Part shown: in pieces, positions 1 to 8,552 of the stretch
How the letters are laid out: each line of letters begins with the position of its first letter
How positions within the stretch are numbered: the first letter of the stretch is position 1
Assembly (NCBI RefSeq): GCF_009811755.1
Contig: NZ_BLIV01000001.1
Location: forward strand, 62,001 to 126,000
DNA from: Roseobacter cerasinus
GTDB taxonomy: Bacteria > Pseudomonadota > Alphaproteobacteria > Rhodobacterales > Rhodobacteraceae
Direction: 5' to 3'
Length of the DNA: 64,000 nucleotides
The notes under the pieces: model-generated
Seen by the model: only the letters and a program-made list of their open reading frames with translations
What the model was told of the DNA's origin: nothing
The model's database searches: none
Translations under genes and position numbers: made by a program

Positions 1-321
1 AAGGATTTCCATGGCAAGGCGCGGATGCAGGCGACGGGTGTGCGCTCTAAATGCGTCACGCTGCTGATCGACGGGCCGGAGGATGCGGACCCATGGGGGC
101 GAGAGGCATTGTATAATGGGGACACCCGTGTCGGACGTCTGACCTCGGGCGGCTATTCGGTGGCCTTCGGCAAGAGCATTGGCATGGGGTACGTGACGCC
201 CGATCTGGCGGTGCCGGGCACCAAGCTGCAGGTGAAGATGTTTGACCAGCTTTGGCCAGCCGAGATCGTCGAGGACAGCCCTTATGATCCGACGAATGCG
301 CGCATCCGAGTGGACGGCTAA
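1..321 (+). CDS. GcvT-domain FAD oxidoreductase (dimethylglycine/sarcosine dehydrogenase-like), C-terminal end
   Basis: The frame is open from the first base, so this is the 3' end of a gene that starts outside the window. The visible 106 residues begin KDFHGK and continue to GYSVAFGKSIGMGYV and PAEIVEDSPYDP. This matches the C-terminal barrel of aminomethyltransferase (GcvT) domains, as found at the end of dimethylglycine or sarcosine dehydrogenase-like flavoproteins that pass a one-carbon unit to tetrahydrofolate. The FAD domain is not in the window, so a stand-alone GcvT protein cannot be excluded. Its substrate cannot be read from this fragment. Confidence 0.75.
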   Translation, partial: KDFHGKARMQATGVRSKCVTLLIDGPEDADPWGREALYNGDTRVGRLTSGGYSVAFGKSIGMGYVTPDLAVPGTKLQVKMFDQLWPAEIVEDSPYDPTNARIRVDG

Positions 322-446
322 ACGCACTCAAGAACAGTCTGTGGGCCAGAGAGAGAGCCCTGACCCACAGCCTTACCACGTACCAACTTCACCACATACG
401 GATGGCACCCCTTACCCACCTGGCTGGGTCGAAAACCCCTGCGAGC

Positions 447-926
447 TCACTCGATAAACGGTCTTGCAAGGCGGTCCCGAATGCGTTGTGCCGGATAAGA
501 AAACACCGTCCGCTCGCCGGTGCGGACAAACAGATCCGCAGGCATGCCCGGCACAAGATCAAGTGCAGCGACCTCATGCGGCTGTTCAGCATCCAGACGG
601 ACCTGTGCCAGATAGTAGGGATTACCCGTCCGGTCATCCTCAAGCGCATCCGCCCAGATGTCGAAAAGCTGACCCATCGCTTCCGGCACATCCGCCCGCG
701 CGAAAGCCGACAGGCGCATCCGTGTTTCCTGCCCGATCCGCAGCTCGTCGATTTCGACGGGAGGCACCCGCGCCTCGCCGCCCACGATCACGTCACCATC
801 GTTTGAGCCGATGACAGTCTCGATGGAGATCAGCACCTGGGTCTCAATCTGGTTCTCGATCACATCGAGCCCCATAACACCCGTGCCACCTATGGCGTCC
901 ACATCCAGTATTGCGCTGGCGGATCA
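447..926 (-). pseudogene. Chimeric remnant: RTX-type segment joined to a HlyD-family adaptor C-terminus
   Basis: The frame runs from just after a stop near 924 to 447; its only evident start is GTG at 902 (151 residues). The last ~110 residues (VPPVEIDEL, RIGQETRMRLSAF, DRTGNPYY, LVPGMPADLFVRTGERT) match the C-terminus of HlyD-type membrane-fusion proteins of type I secretion. The first ~40 residues (VLISIETVIGSNDGDVIVG) instead resemble the spacer and glycine-rich turn of RTX exoproteins. The N-terminal membrane segment and coiled coil of a real HlyD protein are missing. I infer an in-frame deletion joining an RTX gene to hlyD. It is unlikely to be functional. Confidence 0.6.
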
Positions 927-1120
927 CTGACGTTGTCTCAGGCGTTGCTGTGGATCCCTCAACCGGAAATTGTTGGGTTAGATAGCCAAGGCCACACCGA
1001 TTTCGATTAAAAATCAGGCTTTCCGCCGCATTTCCGGCTTCAAGTTGGGCAATTTTTAGTATTTTCTCGCTACGTCAACCTGTCCGGGTTGAACACCAGA
1101 CCGCTTTGCCCGGAGCCTGA

Positions 1121-1246
1121 CAGCGCAGGTCATCTAGGGTTCCGCTGCGCCATCATGGCATAGGGTCCGGTCCGAGAGATGACGCTGGGGCGGCAAACTC
1201 CGCCCCGGTACACGGCGGGATAAAAACCCGGGAGAGCACTGCGCAT
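1121..1246 (+). ncRNA. Guanidine-I riboswitch (ykkC class)
   Basis: The aptamer consensus is present in order: CTAGGGTTCCG at 1134-1144, GGTCCGAGAG around 1165-1178, ACACGGCGGGATAAAA around 1210-1225 and CCCGGGAGA at 1227-1235. The ends close with a perfect P1 helix, GCGCAG (1123-1128) with CTGCGC (1239-1244). This class binds guanidinium and usually controls guanidine exporters or degradation genes. Here it precedes a five- to six-gene operon with an ABC transporter and a guanidine-hydrolase-type ureohydrolase, which fits the ligand. Confidence 0.93.
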
Positions 1247-1267
1247 GAGACCCGGTCGATTTCTCCT

Positions 1268-1327
1268 GTTCCGCCACGACCCCCTCGCACCCTCGTCCTC
1301 GGCGGAACGTTGCAACGAGGTCGTTCT
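1268..1327 (+). promoter_or_regulatory. Candidate expression platform with competing helices over the ribosome binding site
   Basis: Two helices exclude each other between the aptamer and the first start codon. GTTCCGCC (1268-1275) pairs perfectly with GGCGGAAC (1301-1308). CCTCGT (1291-1296) pairs perfectly with ACGAGG (1315-1320), which is the Shine-Dalgarno sequence 7 nt before the ATG at 1328. The second helix would hide the ribosome binding site. This suggests translational control. Which helix forms with ligand bound is inference. Confidence 0.5.
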
Positions 1328-2386
1328 ATGCCCATTCTTCGCCACGCCCTGATCGGGGCCGCAGCTCTGATGATTTCCACCGCCCCTCTTGCGGTGGCTC
1401 AAGAAAAAACCGACTTCCGAATTGCCTGGTCGATCTACGTGGGCTGGATGCCCTGGGGTTATCTCGAAGACAGCGGCATCATGGACAAATGGGCCGAGAA
1501 ATACGACATCGACGTCGAGATCGTGCAGATCAACGACTATGTGGAATCGATCAACCAGTATACGGCAGGTGCGTTCGACGGTGTCTCAGCCACCAATATG
1601 GACACGCTGTCCATTCCCGCGGGCGGTGGTGTCGACACCACGGCGCTGATTGTCGGAGACTTCTCCAACGGCAATGACGCGGTGATCGTGAAAGGCGACG
1701 GCGATCTGGCGTCGCTGGCAGGCAAGCCCGTCAGTCTGGTGGAGCTGTCGGTCTCACACTACCTGCTGGCGCGGGGCCTCGACAGCGTGGGTCTCAAGGA
1801 ATCCGATCTGGCCTCGGTCATCAACACCTCCGATGCCGATATGATTGCCGCCTTCGCCACGCCGGATGTGGAAGCCGTGGTCACCTGGAACCCGCTGGTC
1901 TCCAGCATTCTCGAAGACCCGTCGGCCACCAAGCTCTTTGACAGCTCCGACATCCCCGGCGAGATCATCGACCTCATGGTGGTGAACACCGAGGTGCTGG
2001 AGGCCAACCCCAACTTCGGCAAGGCCATGGCGGGAGCCTGGTATGAGGTCATGGGGCTGATGGCTGCTGGCGACGAAGAGGTGCTGACCGCGATGGCCGA
2101 AGCCTCCGGCACCGATCTGGCGGGCTACAAGGCGCAGCTGGACAGCACCGAGATGTTCTACACCCCCGCCGACGCGGTCGAATTCACGCAAAGCAGCGCG
2201 TTGCCGGACACGATGGTGAACGTGGCCGAGTTCCTCTTTGACAAAGGGATCTTGGGCGAAGGCGCGCCCTCGGCGGATTTTGTGGGCATTGAATACCCCG
2301 ATGGGTCCACCACCGGGGATGCGGGCAACGTGCAGTTCCGCTTTGACACCACCTATATGCAGATGGCCGCCGACGGCGCGCTGTAA
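1328..2386 (+). CDS. ABC transporter substrate-binding protein, NitT/TauT type (probable guanidinium binding)
   Basis: The product is a 352-residue periplasmic binding protein with a signal peptide (MPILRHALIGAAALM to VAQE, about 25 residues). The mature part opens FRIAWSIYVGWMPWGY and has the aromatic-rich early strand of the SsuA/TauA/NMT1 fold. I chose ATG 1328 because ACGAGG lies 7 nt upstream; a TTG at 1310 overlaps that site. It is the first gene after the guanidine-I riboswitch and is followed 21 nt later by its permease. Guanidinium as ligand is inferred from the riboswitch and the downstream hydrolase. Related proteins are often labelled as urea or nitrate binding. Confidence 0.85.
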   Translation: MPILRHALIGAAALMISTAPLAVAQEKTDFRIAWSIYVGWMPWGYLEDSGIMDKWAEKYDIDVEIVQINDYVESINQYTAGAFDGVSATNMDTLSIPAGGGVDTTALIVGDFSNGNDAVIVKGDGDLASLAGKPVSLVELSVSHYLLARGLDSVGLKESDLASVINTSDADMIAAFATPDVEAVVTWNPLVSSILEDPSATKLFDSSDIPGEIIDLMVVNTEVLEANPNFGKAMAGAWYEVMGLMAAGDEEVLTAMAEASGTDLAGYKAQLDSTEMFYTPADAVEFTQSSALPDTMVNVAEFLFDKGILGEGAPSADFVGIEYPDGSTTGDAGNVQFRFDTTYMQMAADGAL

Positions 2387-2407
2387 GCGGACGGCAGGGG
2401 CAAGGCC

Positions 2408-3220
2408 ATGCGGCTGATCAACCGGAATCCGGACATCGTGCTGCGCACGGTCCTCGTGGCCTTGCCCTTTGCGCTGTTGCTGCTGGCCTATGCGCTGGGA
2501 TCGGAGGCGCGGCTGGCGGAGAACCCGTCGGACAAGCTGATGCCCTCGCTGAGCAAGATCGGTGAGACGGCGCAGCGGCTGTTGACGGAACCTGATCGAC
2601 GGTCCGAGCGCATCCTGTTCTGGCATGACACCGGCGCGAGCCTGATCCGCCTGCTGCTTGGGGTCGGGATTTCGGCGGCCCTTGCCACGATCCTCGGGCT
2701 GCTGATTGGCCTTTTGCCCTACGTCCGCGCGACGCTTGCGGGGTTCGTGGCCGTGATCTCCATGATCCCACCGCTGGCCGTGCTGCCGATCCTTTTCATT
2801 GTCTTTGGCTTGGGCGAATTGTCGAAAGTGGTGCTGATTGTCGTGGGTATCCTGCCCTTTCTGATCCGCGATCTTTCGGCCCGTGTGCTTGAAATCCCGC
2901 GCGAGATGATCGTGAAGGCCGAAACCCTTGGGGCCTCAACCTTCGTCATCGCCTTGCGCGTCGCCCTGCCCCAGCTTTTGCCCCGGCTCATCCAAGCCGT
3001 GCGCCTGTCGCTGGGCCCAGCCTGGCTGTTCCTGATCGCGGCGGAGGCCATCGCCGCCGAACAGGGTTTGGGCTACCGCATCTTCCTCGTGCGCCGCTTC
3101 CTAGCGATGGATGTGATCCTGACCTATGTCATCTGGATCACCTTGCTGGCCTTCCTGATGGACCTGACCCTGCGCAAGCTCTCGCAGCGCCTCTTCCCCT
3201 GGACGCAGGCAACGCTATGA
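2408..3220 (+). CDS. ABC transporter permease, SsuC/TauC type
   Basis: This 270-residue inner-membrane protein has about six hydrophobic segments (for example LVALPFALLLLAYAL near the N-terminus and VILTYVIWITLLAFLMDL near the C-terminus). The EAA-type loop reads AETLGASTFVIALRVALPQLLPR, as expected for binding-protein-dependent permeases of the NitT/TauT family. It overlaps the ATPase gene by 4 nt (ATGA), which indicates translational coupling. With its neighbours it would form an importer for the riboswitch ligand. Confidence 0.87.
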   Translation: MRLINRNPDIVLRTVLVALPFALLLLAYALGSEARLAENPSDKLMPSLSKIGETAQRLLTEPDRRSERILFWHDTGASLIRLLLGVGISAALATILGLLIGLLPYVRATLAGFVAVISMIPPLAVLPILFIVFGLGELSKVVLIVVGILPFLIRDLSARVLEIPREMIVKAETLGASTFVIALRVALPQLLPRLIQAVRLSLGPAWLFLIAAEAIAAEQGLGYRIFLVRRFLAMDVILTYVIWITLLAFLMDLTLRKLSQRLFPWTQATL

Positions 3221-3984
3221 GCTTTGTCACGGCTGAGAATATCTTTCTCTCCTACGGGTCCCGCCCGATCCTGGAGCGAGTGAACCTCACGGCGGAGGAA
3301 GGCGAATTCGTCTCCATCGTCGGGGCCTCGGGCTGTGGGAAATCGACCTTCCTGCGTCTGCTGCTGGCGCAAGAGACGCCCACGAAGGGCGAGATCCGCG
3401 TGGCGGGCGCCCCACCTGCGCGCGAGCCGGGGTTGGCCCGCGGTGTGGTCTTTCAGCGCTACTCCGTCTTTCCGCATATGACCGTGCGCGAGAATATCGT
3501 CGCGGGCGAGAGCCTGCGGTCCCGCTGGGGCCGGTTCTTTGGCACCGAAGCGCGGGCCGCCCGAGCCCGGGCGGATGAGACATTGGCACGCATCGGCCTC
3601 GACCATGTGGCAGATCAATTCCCCGCCACGCTCTCGGGCGGCATGCAGCAGCGCCTCGCCATCGGCCAGGCGCTTGCCGCCAAGCCGCGCATCCTGTTGC
3701 TCGATGAACCCTTTGGCGCGCTGGACCCCGGCACGCGCCTCTCCATGCACGACTTTCTGCAGGAGCTGCGCGCGGAGACCGGCATGACCGTCTTCATGGT
3801 CACCCACGACCTTGAGGAAGGCTTCAAGCTCGGCGACCGCGTGCTTGTCTTCGACAAACCCCGCTGGGACCCGCAAGACCCCAATCTCAACGGCGCGACG
3901 ATCACCTACGACTTTGATGCCCGCGACGGCGGCATCCCATTTCAACGCATAAAGGAAGACACACATGTTCTACGCCCCACCTGA
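3217..3984 (+). CDS. ABC transporter ATP-binding protein, NitT/TauT type
   Basis: This 255-residue nucleotide-binding subunit has Walker A GASGCGKST near residue 37, signature LSGGMQQRLAI near 140, Walker B ILLLDEPFGALD near 160 and the switch histidine in VTHDLEEGF. It energises the permease encoded just upstream. The C-terminal ~50 residues (KPRWDPQDPNLNGATITYDFD) extend past the core domain. The last 20 nt overlap the start of the guanidine hydrolase gene, so uptake and hydrolysis are translated as one unit. Confidence 0.9.
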   Translation: MSFVTAENIFLSYGSRPILERVNLTAEEGEFVSIVGASGCGKSTFLRLLLAQETPTKGEIRVAGAPPAREPGLARGVVFQRYSVFPHMTVRENIVAGESLRSRWGRFFGTEARAARARADETLARIGLDHVADQFPATLSGGMQQRLAIGQALAAKPRILLLDEPFGALDPGTRLSMHDFLQELRAETGMTVFMVTHDLEEGFKLGDRVLVFDKPRWDPQDPNLNGATITYDFDARDGGIPFQRIKEDTHVLRPT

Positions 3985-5203
3985 GCGCAGCCGCTCCCAC
4001 CGGCGCCTGGCCCATGATGAGCGCCGTCACCACCACCCGGATCTGACAAGGCTGCAGGGCTGGCGCTCGATGAAGGCCGAAGCCGATCTGCCCGAAGGTC
4101 GCTGGGATGAAGAGCGCCGCTGGGCCCTGCGCATGGGGCTGACAGGCGCCGACAGCATCGAAGACAAATCCATCCCCACCTTCGCGCGCGGCGAGCTGCC
4201 GCATTACGCGGGCATCAACACCTTCCTCAAGGCGCCCTATACCGAAGATGTCACCGAAGTGAAGGACTACGATGCCACGGTTCTGGGCATCCCCTTTGAC
4301 GGTGGCACAACCTACCGCCCCGGCACACGCTTTGGGCCGCAGGGTGTGCGCAAGATCTCTGCGCTCTACACGCCCTATAATTACGAAATGGGCGTCGATC
4401 TGCGCGAGCAGATGACGCTTTGTGATGCAGGTGATGTTTTCACCATTCCGGCCAATCTGGAGAAGTCTTTCGACCAGATCAGCCGCGCGGTCTCCCACGT
4501 GTTTTCCTCCGGCAGCCTGCCAATCATGATCGGCGGCGACCATTCCATCGGCTTTCCCTGCGTGCGTGGCATCGCCGAATGCACGTCGAAGAAAATCGGG
4601 ATCGTGCATTTCGACCGCCATGCGGACATTCAGGAGAAAGATCTGGATGAACGTATGCATACAACTCCCTGGTTTCACTCCACATTGCTCCCAAATGTGC
4701 CTGCCAAGAACCTCGTCCAAGTGGGCATCGGCGGTTGGCAGGTCCCGCGCGAGGCGGTCAAGGTCGCCCGCGAGCGCGAAACCAACATCATCACCATGGG
4801 CGACATGGAGAAGATGGGCATCGACAAGACCGCCGAGATGGCGCTGGAGATGGCCTGGGACGGGGTGGACATGGTCTATATGTCCTTCGACATCGACAGC
4901 ATCGACTGCGGCTTTGTCCCCGGCACCGGCTGGCCCGAACCGGGCGGCTTCCTGCCGCGCGAGGCGCTGGCGCTGGCGTCCAAGGTGGCGGCCGAAGGCA
5001 TCTGCGGCATGGAGCTGGTTGAGGTCTCGCCGCCCTATGACACCTCTGACATCACCGCTCTGATGGGCACACGGGTGATCGTCGATGTGCTGGGCAGCCT
5101 CGTGGCCTCCGGCAATCTGGGCAAGCACAAGGCCCATATCGACAAGCCCGTCACCATCCCCCATGGCGAGTTCGAAGGAAAGCGGTGGTCCAATGCCACA
5201 TGA
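3965..5203 (+). CDS. gdmH: Guanidine hydrolase, arginase/agmatinase superfamily
   Basis: The 412-residue product is an arginase-fold ureohydrolase. Likely metal ligands are H193 (GGDHSIGF), D217/H219/D221 (FDRHAD) and D309/D311 (SFDIDSID). Agmatinases normally read DAHTD here. The variant FDRHAD followed by ERMHTTPWFHST, and the N-terminal stretch PTFARGELPHYAG, match the GdmH subgroup, a nickel enzyme that hydrolyses guanidine to urea and ammonia. The position under a guanidine-I riboswitch behind an ABC importer supports that over agmatinase. The N-terminus carries a short histidine cluster (HDERRHHHPD). The gene overlaps both neighbours (20 nt upstream, 11 nt downstream). Confidence 0.87.
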   Translation: MFYAPPERSRSHRRLAHDERRHHHPDLTRLQGWRSMKAEADLPEGRWDEERRWALRMGLTGADSIEDKSIPTFARGELPHYAGINTFLKAPYTEDVTEVKDYDATVLGIPFDGGTTYRPGTRFGPQGVRKISALYTPYNYEMGVDLREQMTLCDAGDVFTIPANLEKSFDQISRAVSHVFSSGSLPIMIGGDHSIGFPCVRGIAECTSKKIGIVHFDRHADIQEKDLDERMHTTPWFHSTLLPNVPAKNLVQVGIGGWQVPREAVKVARERETNIITMGDMEKMGIDKTAEMALEMAWDGVDMVYMSFDIDSIDCGFVPGTGWPEPGGFLPREALALASKVAAEGICGMELVEVSPPYDTSDITALMGTRVIVDVLGSLVASGNLGKHKAHIDKPVTIPHGEFEGKRWSNAT

Positions 5204-5621
5204 TATCGTTAACGGCCACATCGGCCACAACCATGCCCACGACCACCTGCACAGCCACCTCAAGCCCGAGGATGAAGCGGCAGATCTGCAGGTGCTGGCA
5301 GAACAGTTCATCGATGGCTTTATCGCCGCGAAGGACAAGACCGCCTATCTGAAACTGGCTGGCGTCCCGCAGGAACGCCCTGCCCCGGATGGCGGCCCGA
5401 GCATGAAACTGGTTGATGTCTCGCTCAGTACCGAATGGCAGGTGGGCACCGCCTCGCCCTCCTTTGGCTCACGCGAGCTCAGCTACCTGCCCTATCCGGG
5501 GGAGATGGTGACCGAGCGCACCAACATGGGCTTTGTCTACGTCTCGCTTGACGCCAAGAATGTGCTGGATCTGCGCAGCTTCCTGCACGCCAAACACGCC
5601 CATGTGGAGGGTCAACCATGA
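5193..5621 (+). CDS. Histidine-rich protein of the guanidine operon (possible nickel handling)
   Basis: I start this 142-residue protein at ATG 5193, inside the end of gdmH (11-nt overlap), with GGAAAG about 10 nt upstream. Residues 3-22 are packed with histidines (HDIVNGHIGHNHAHDHLHSH), and a second group sits at the C-terminus (LHAKHAHVEG). The middle (SLSTEWQVGTASPSFGSREL, YPGEMVTERTNMGFVYVSL) is not a family I recognise. Characterised cyanobacterial GdmH needs HypA/HypB-like nickel chaperones, and none is visible here. I infer that this protein supplies or stores nickel. It has no GTPase P-loop, so it is not HypB. Confidence 0.65.
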   Translation: MPHDIVNGHIGHNHAHDHLHSHLKPEDEAADLQVLAEQFIDGFIAAKDKTAYLKLAGVPQERPAPDGGPSMKLVDVSLSTEWQVGTASPSFGSRELSYLPYPGEMVTERTNMGFVYVSLDAKNVLDLRSFLHAKHAHVEGQP

Positions 5622-5776
5622 GATATGCGCTTCCCCTGATGCTCCTTGCCGGCCCCGCGCTGGCGCATCATGAAACGGTGGCCGTCTCGATCTTGCCACC
5701 GCTCACCATCTGGGTCGTCGCGGCCCTTGGCGCTGGCGTCGGCTTCTGGCGCGCCTGGCGCGCAAGGCGCAAGTAA
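5618..5776 (+). CDS. 52-residue exported membrane peptide of the guanidine operon
   Basis: This small gene overlaps the histidine-rich gene by 4 nt (ATGA). The peptide begins with a clean signal-like segment ([16 protein letters not shown]) followed directly by HHETVAVS, then one hydrophobic helix ([16 protein letters not shown]) and a basic tail (RAWRARRK). Two histidines at the predicted mature N-terminus recall exposed metal-binding ends such as those in periplasmic nickel or copper peptides. The function is unknown. Tight coupling suggests a role in the guanidine system, possibly nickel entry. Confidence 0.6.
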   Translation: MRYALPLMLLAGPALAHHETVAVSILPPLTIWVVAALGAGVGFWRAWRARRK

Positions 5777-5858
5777 GACCCCTCAGGCATGCGCTGTGGC
5801 TGGACAGGCCGCAGCGCATAGGTCTATGGAACATCAGACCTTTCCTTGCGAGTGCCCC

Positions 5859-6296
5859 ATGACCGCGATCCTTGTTCTGAACGGCCCGAACCTCAACCTG
5901 CTGGGCACCCGGCAGCCCGAGGTCTACGGCTACACAACCCTCGCCGACATCGAAACCATGTGTCAGGACTGGGCCGAGACCGCTGGCTGCACGGTCAGCT
6001 TTGCGCAATCCAACCACGAAGGCGCGCTGGTCGACGCGATCCACGCCGCAAAGGGACAACAGGACGGGATCATCCTGAACGCGGGCGCCTATACCCACAC
6101 CTCCATCGCGTTGATGGATGCGATTGCCTCCGTCGAGCTCCCCGCAATCGAGCTGCACCTCAGCAATGTGCACGCCCGTGAGGAGTTCCGGCACAACTCC
6201 TACATTGCCAAGGTCGCCATCGGCCTGATCTGCGGCTTCGGCGCCCATGGCTATGTTCTGGCGCTCGAAGCCATGAAAGCGCATCTCAGCCGCTGA
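5859..6296 (+). CDS. aroQ: 3-dehydroquinate dehydratase, type II
   Basis: The 145-residue cytosolic enzyme converts 3-dehydroquinate to 3-dehydroshikimate in the shikimate pathway. Family motifs are [18 protein letters not shown] at the N-terminus with the catalytic Tyr on the lid loop, [15 protein letters not shown], and [17 protein letters not shown] with the active-site histidine. The length is normal for the dodecameric type II enzyme. ATG 5859 was chosen because it gives the conserved [11 protein letters not shown] start. The gene stands alone between the guanidine operon and the convergent tsf gene. Confidence 0.96.
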   Translation: MTAILVLNGPNLNLLGTRQPEVYGYTTLADIETMCQDWAETAGCTVSFAQSNHEGALVDAIHAAKGQQDGIILNAGAYTHTSIALMDAIASVELPAIELHLSNVHAREEFRHNSYIAKVAIGLICGFGAHGYVLALEAMKAHLSR

Positions 6297-6431
6297 CCGC
6301 CCGCGTCTTATCTCCGACAGCCGACACCCCGCGCCCCCGGCGGGCAGCGCCGGGCAGCGCCCGCCCCCCTTCGATGGGGGGAAGGGCGCTTCGCCCGTCA
6401 AAGAGCACAGCGGATCATCTCCATAGCGCAA

Positions 6432-6460
6432 CAAAAAAAAGGCGATGGAAACCCATCGCC
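6432..6460 (-). terminator. Rho-independent terminator of rpsB-tsf
   Basis: Read on the minus strand, an 8-bp perfect stem (GGCGATGG/CCATCGCC, 6441-6460, 4-nt loop) is followed by eight U residues (6433-6440), 24 nt after the tsf stop codon. Confidence 0.9.
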
Positions 6461-6484
6461 TCTTCGTCTGATATCCAGAGCGAC

Positions 6485-7360
6485 TTAGCCCTTGGCGGCC
6501 TTGGCCACTTCAGCGGCGAAGTCTTCCTTCACCACTTCGATGCCTTCGCCCACTTCCAGACGCACAAAGCCCGTAATCGTCGCGCCCGCTTCCTTTGCGG
6601 CCTCGCCCACGGTCAGATCGGGGTTCACCACGAAGGACTGGTTCAGCAGCGTCACTTCGGACATGTACTTCTTCATCCGGCCCACGATCATCTTCTCAAT
6701 CACCGCTTCCGGCTTGCCGCTTTCGCGCGCGATGTCCATCTGAACCTGCTTTTCCTTCTCAACCACCGCCGGGTCGAGATCATCCTCGGACAGAGACGCC
6801 GGGTTCACAGCCGCGATGTGCATCGCCACCTGCTTGCCAAACGCCTCATCACCACCAGTCAGGCCGACCAGCACGCCGATCTTGCCCATACCTGGGGCGG
6901 CCGCGTTGTGCACGTAGGACACGACGCTCTCTGCATCGATGGCCGACATGCGGCGCACGGACATGTTCTCGCCGATGGTGGCGATCTTGTCGGTCACCAC
7001 AGTGGCAACGCTCTTGCCGCCCAGATCCGCCTCTTGCAGCGCATCCACATCCGCAACAGACAGGGCCACATCAGCAATACCTGCAACCATTTCCTGGAAT
7101 TCAGCGTTCTTCGCAACGAAGTCAGTCTCGGCGTTGACTTCCACGGCCACACCGTGCCCGCCATTGACCTTCACCGCCACAAGACCTTCCGCCGCCGTGC
7201 GGCCGGATTTCTTGGCTGCCTTGGCCAGACCCTTGGTCCGCAGCCAGTCGAGCGCCGCTTCCATGTCGCCGTCGGTTTCGGTCAACGCTTTTTTTGCGTC
7301 CATCATGCCTGCGCCGGTGGTGTCGCGCAGTTCCTTGACCATAGATGCTGTGATCGCCAT
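6485..7360 (-). CDS. tsf: Elongation factor Ts
   Basis: The 291-residue nucleotide exchange factor for EF-Tu opens [26 protein letters not shown], the UBA-like N-terminal domain. The signature [16 protein letters not shown] then contacts EF-Tu, followed by the dimerisation domain ([11 protein letters not shown]). The start at 7360 has a strong AAGGAG 10 nt upstream. It follows rpsB, the usual order, and is closed by a terminator. Confidence 0.97.
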   Translation of the reverse strand: MAITASMVKELRDTTGAGMMDAKKALTETDGDMEAALDWLRTKGLAKAAKKSGRTAAEGLVAVKVNGGHGVAVEVNAETDFVAKNAEFQEMVAGIADVALSVADVDALQEADLGGKSVATVVTDKIATIGENMSVRRMSAIDAESVVSYVHNAAAPGMGKIGVLVGLTGGDEAFGKQVAMHIAAVNPASLSEDDLDPAVVEKEKQVQMDIARESGKPEAVIEKMIVGRMKKYMSEVTLLNQSFVVNPDLTVGEAAKEAGATITGFVRLEVGEGIEVVKEDFAAEVAKAAKG

Positions 7361-7383
7361 CTGAGGTGCTCCTTTTAATAAAG

Positions 7384-7440
7384 CCGGGCCGGATGCCCGG
7401 TCTGTGCCAGCTCGTTCACGGGGCAGGTCATCCCTGCCCC
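7384..7440 (-). promoter_or_regulatory. Tandem intercistronic hairpins between rpsB and tsf
   Basis: Two strong stems lie in the 103-nt spacer: GGGGCAGG/CCTGCCCC (7420-7427 with 7433-7440) and CCGGGC/GCCCGG (7384-7389 with 7395-7400). On the minus strand the second is followed by CTTTATT just before the tsf ribosome binding site, so it resembles an attenuator. An attenuator between these two genes is known in E. coli. Its action here is inferred. Confidence 0.45.
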
Positions 7441-7463
7441 ATATGTCATGCGTGTGACAGGCC

Positions 7464-8261
7464 TTAGGCCTGTGCTTCTTCCGCCGGGGCCTCTTCGGCA
7501 GCGGGGGCTTCGGCGACCGCTTCTTCGACGGGGGCCTCTTCCATCGCACCCAGGTCAACGCCAGCCGCACCCAGCTGCGCGGACATACCGTCAAGCGCTG
7601 CGCGGGAGGCCAGATCGCAGTAGAGCGAGATGGCCCGTGCCGCGTCGTCGTTGCCGGGGATGATATAGTCGATGCCATCGGGCGGGCAGTTGGTGTCGAC
7701 CACTGCCACAACCGGAATGCCCAGTTTGTTGGCCTCAGCCACGGCCAGCGCTTCTTTCTTGACGTCGATGACAAAGATCAGGTCCGGACGACCGCCCATT
7801 TCGCGGATACCGCCAAGCGAGGCCTGCAGTTTGCCCTGGTCACGCTCCATGCCCAGACGCTCTTTCTTGGTCAAACCGGCAAAGCCCTGCTCCGCCTGCT
7901 CATCAATCGCTTTCAGGCGGTTGATCGACTGGGATACGGTCTGCCAGTTGGTCAGCGTGCCACCGAGCCAGCGGTGGTTCATATAGTACTGCGCGCATTT
8001 CTCTGCGGCTTCGGCAATCGGCTGCTGCGCCTGACGCTTGGTGCCAACGAAGAGGATGCTGCCGCCCTTGGCGACCGTCTCGCGGATCACGTTCAGCGCC
8101 GCGTCCAGCATGGGAACGGTCTGCGTGAGGTCCATGATGTGGATGCCATTGCGCGCGCCATAGATGAACGGACCCATGCGGGGGTTCCAACGCTGCGTCT
8201 GGTGGCCGAAGTGTACGCCTGCCTCAAGCAATTGGCGCATGGTGAACTCTGGAAGAGCCAT
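7464..8261 (-). CDS. rpsB: 30S ribosomal protein S2
   Basis: The 265-residue S2 has the conserved start [21 protein letters not shown], then [32 protein letters not shown] and the [21 protein letters not shown] segment. The C-terminus carries a 25-residue Ala/Glu-rich acidic tail ([14 protein letters not shown]), common in alphaproteobacterial S2. It is the first gene of the rpsB-tsf operon; the divergent intergenic region at 8262-8552 should hold its promoter. Confidence 0.97.
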   Translation of the reverse strand: MALPEFTMRQLLEAGVHFGHQTQRWNPRMGPFIYGARNGIHIMDLTQTVPMLDAALNVIRETVAKGGSILFVGTKRQAQQPIAEAAEKCAQYYMNHRWLGGTLTNWQTVSQSINRLKAIDEQAEQGFAGLTKKERLGMERDQGKLQASLGGIREMGGRPDLIFVIDVKKEALAVAEANKLGIPVVAVVDTNCPPDGIDYIIPGNDDAARAISLYCDLASRAALDGMSAQLGAAGVDLGAMEEAPVEEAVAEAPAAEEAPAEEAQA

Positions 8262-8552
8262 GTCGTGTCTACCTTTCCGGTTTTATCCTCGGCGGGGGCA
8301 TGACAGATTTCTGCCAACCGGCGGACCTTTGAGGATGTCTCCCCCAAAAGGCCCAAACCCCGCCTGCGGGTTTCAGTGCACGCCGTATAGGTCAGGCTGG
8401 CGCTGACCGCAAGACGTCAAATGCCATTGCAAGCCAAGAAGTGACCGAACCGAAGCGCGGCACACTTGCCTCCAACAAGGAACTGACACTAGGATCTCCG
8501 TAACCGGACCCGCAGAGGTCCGGATGATCAACGATCAAAACCGGGAGTGACC

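Noticed and set aside
339-370. CTGTGGG/CCCACAG hairpin after the GcvT-domain gene
   Set aside because: It has a 7-bp stem but a large loop and no T-run, so I could not support a terminator.
3902-5338. Long minus-strand open frame (478 codons)
   Set aside because: It is a shadow of gdmH: no family motif, composition rich in His/Arg/Gly as expected from the antisense of a high-GC gene.
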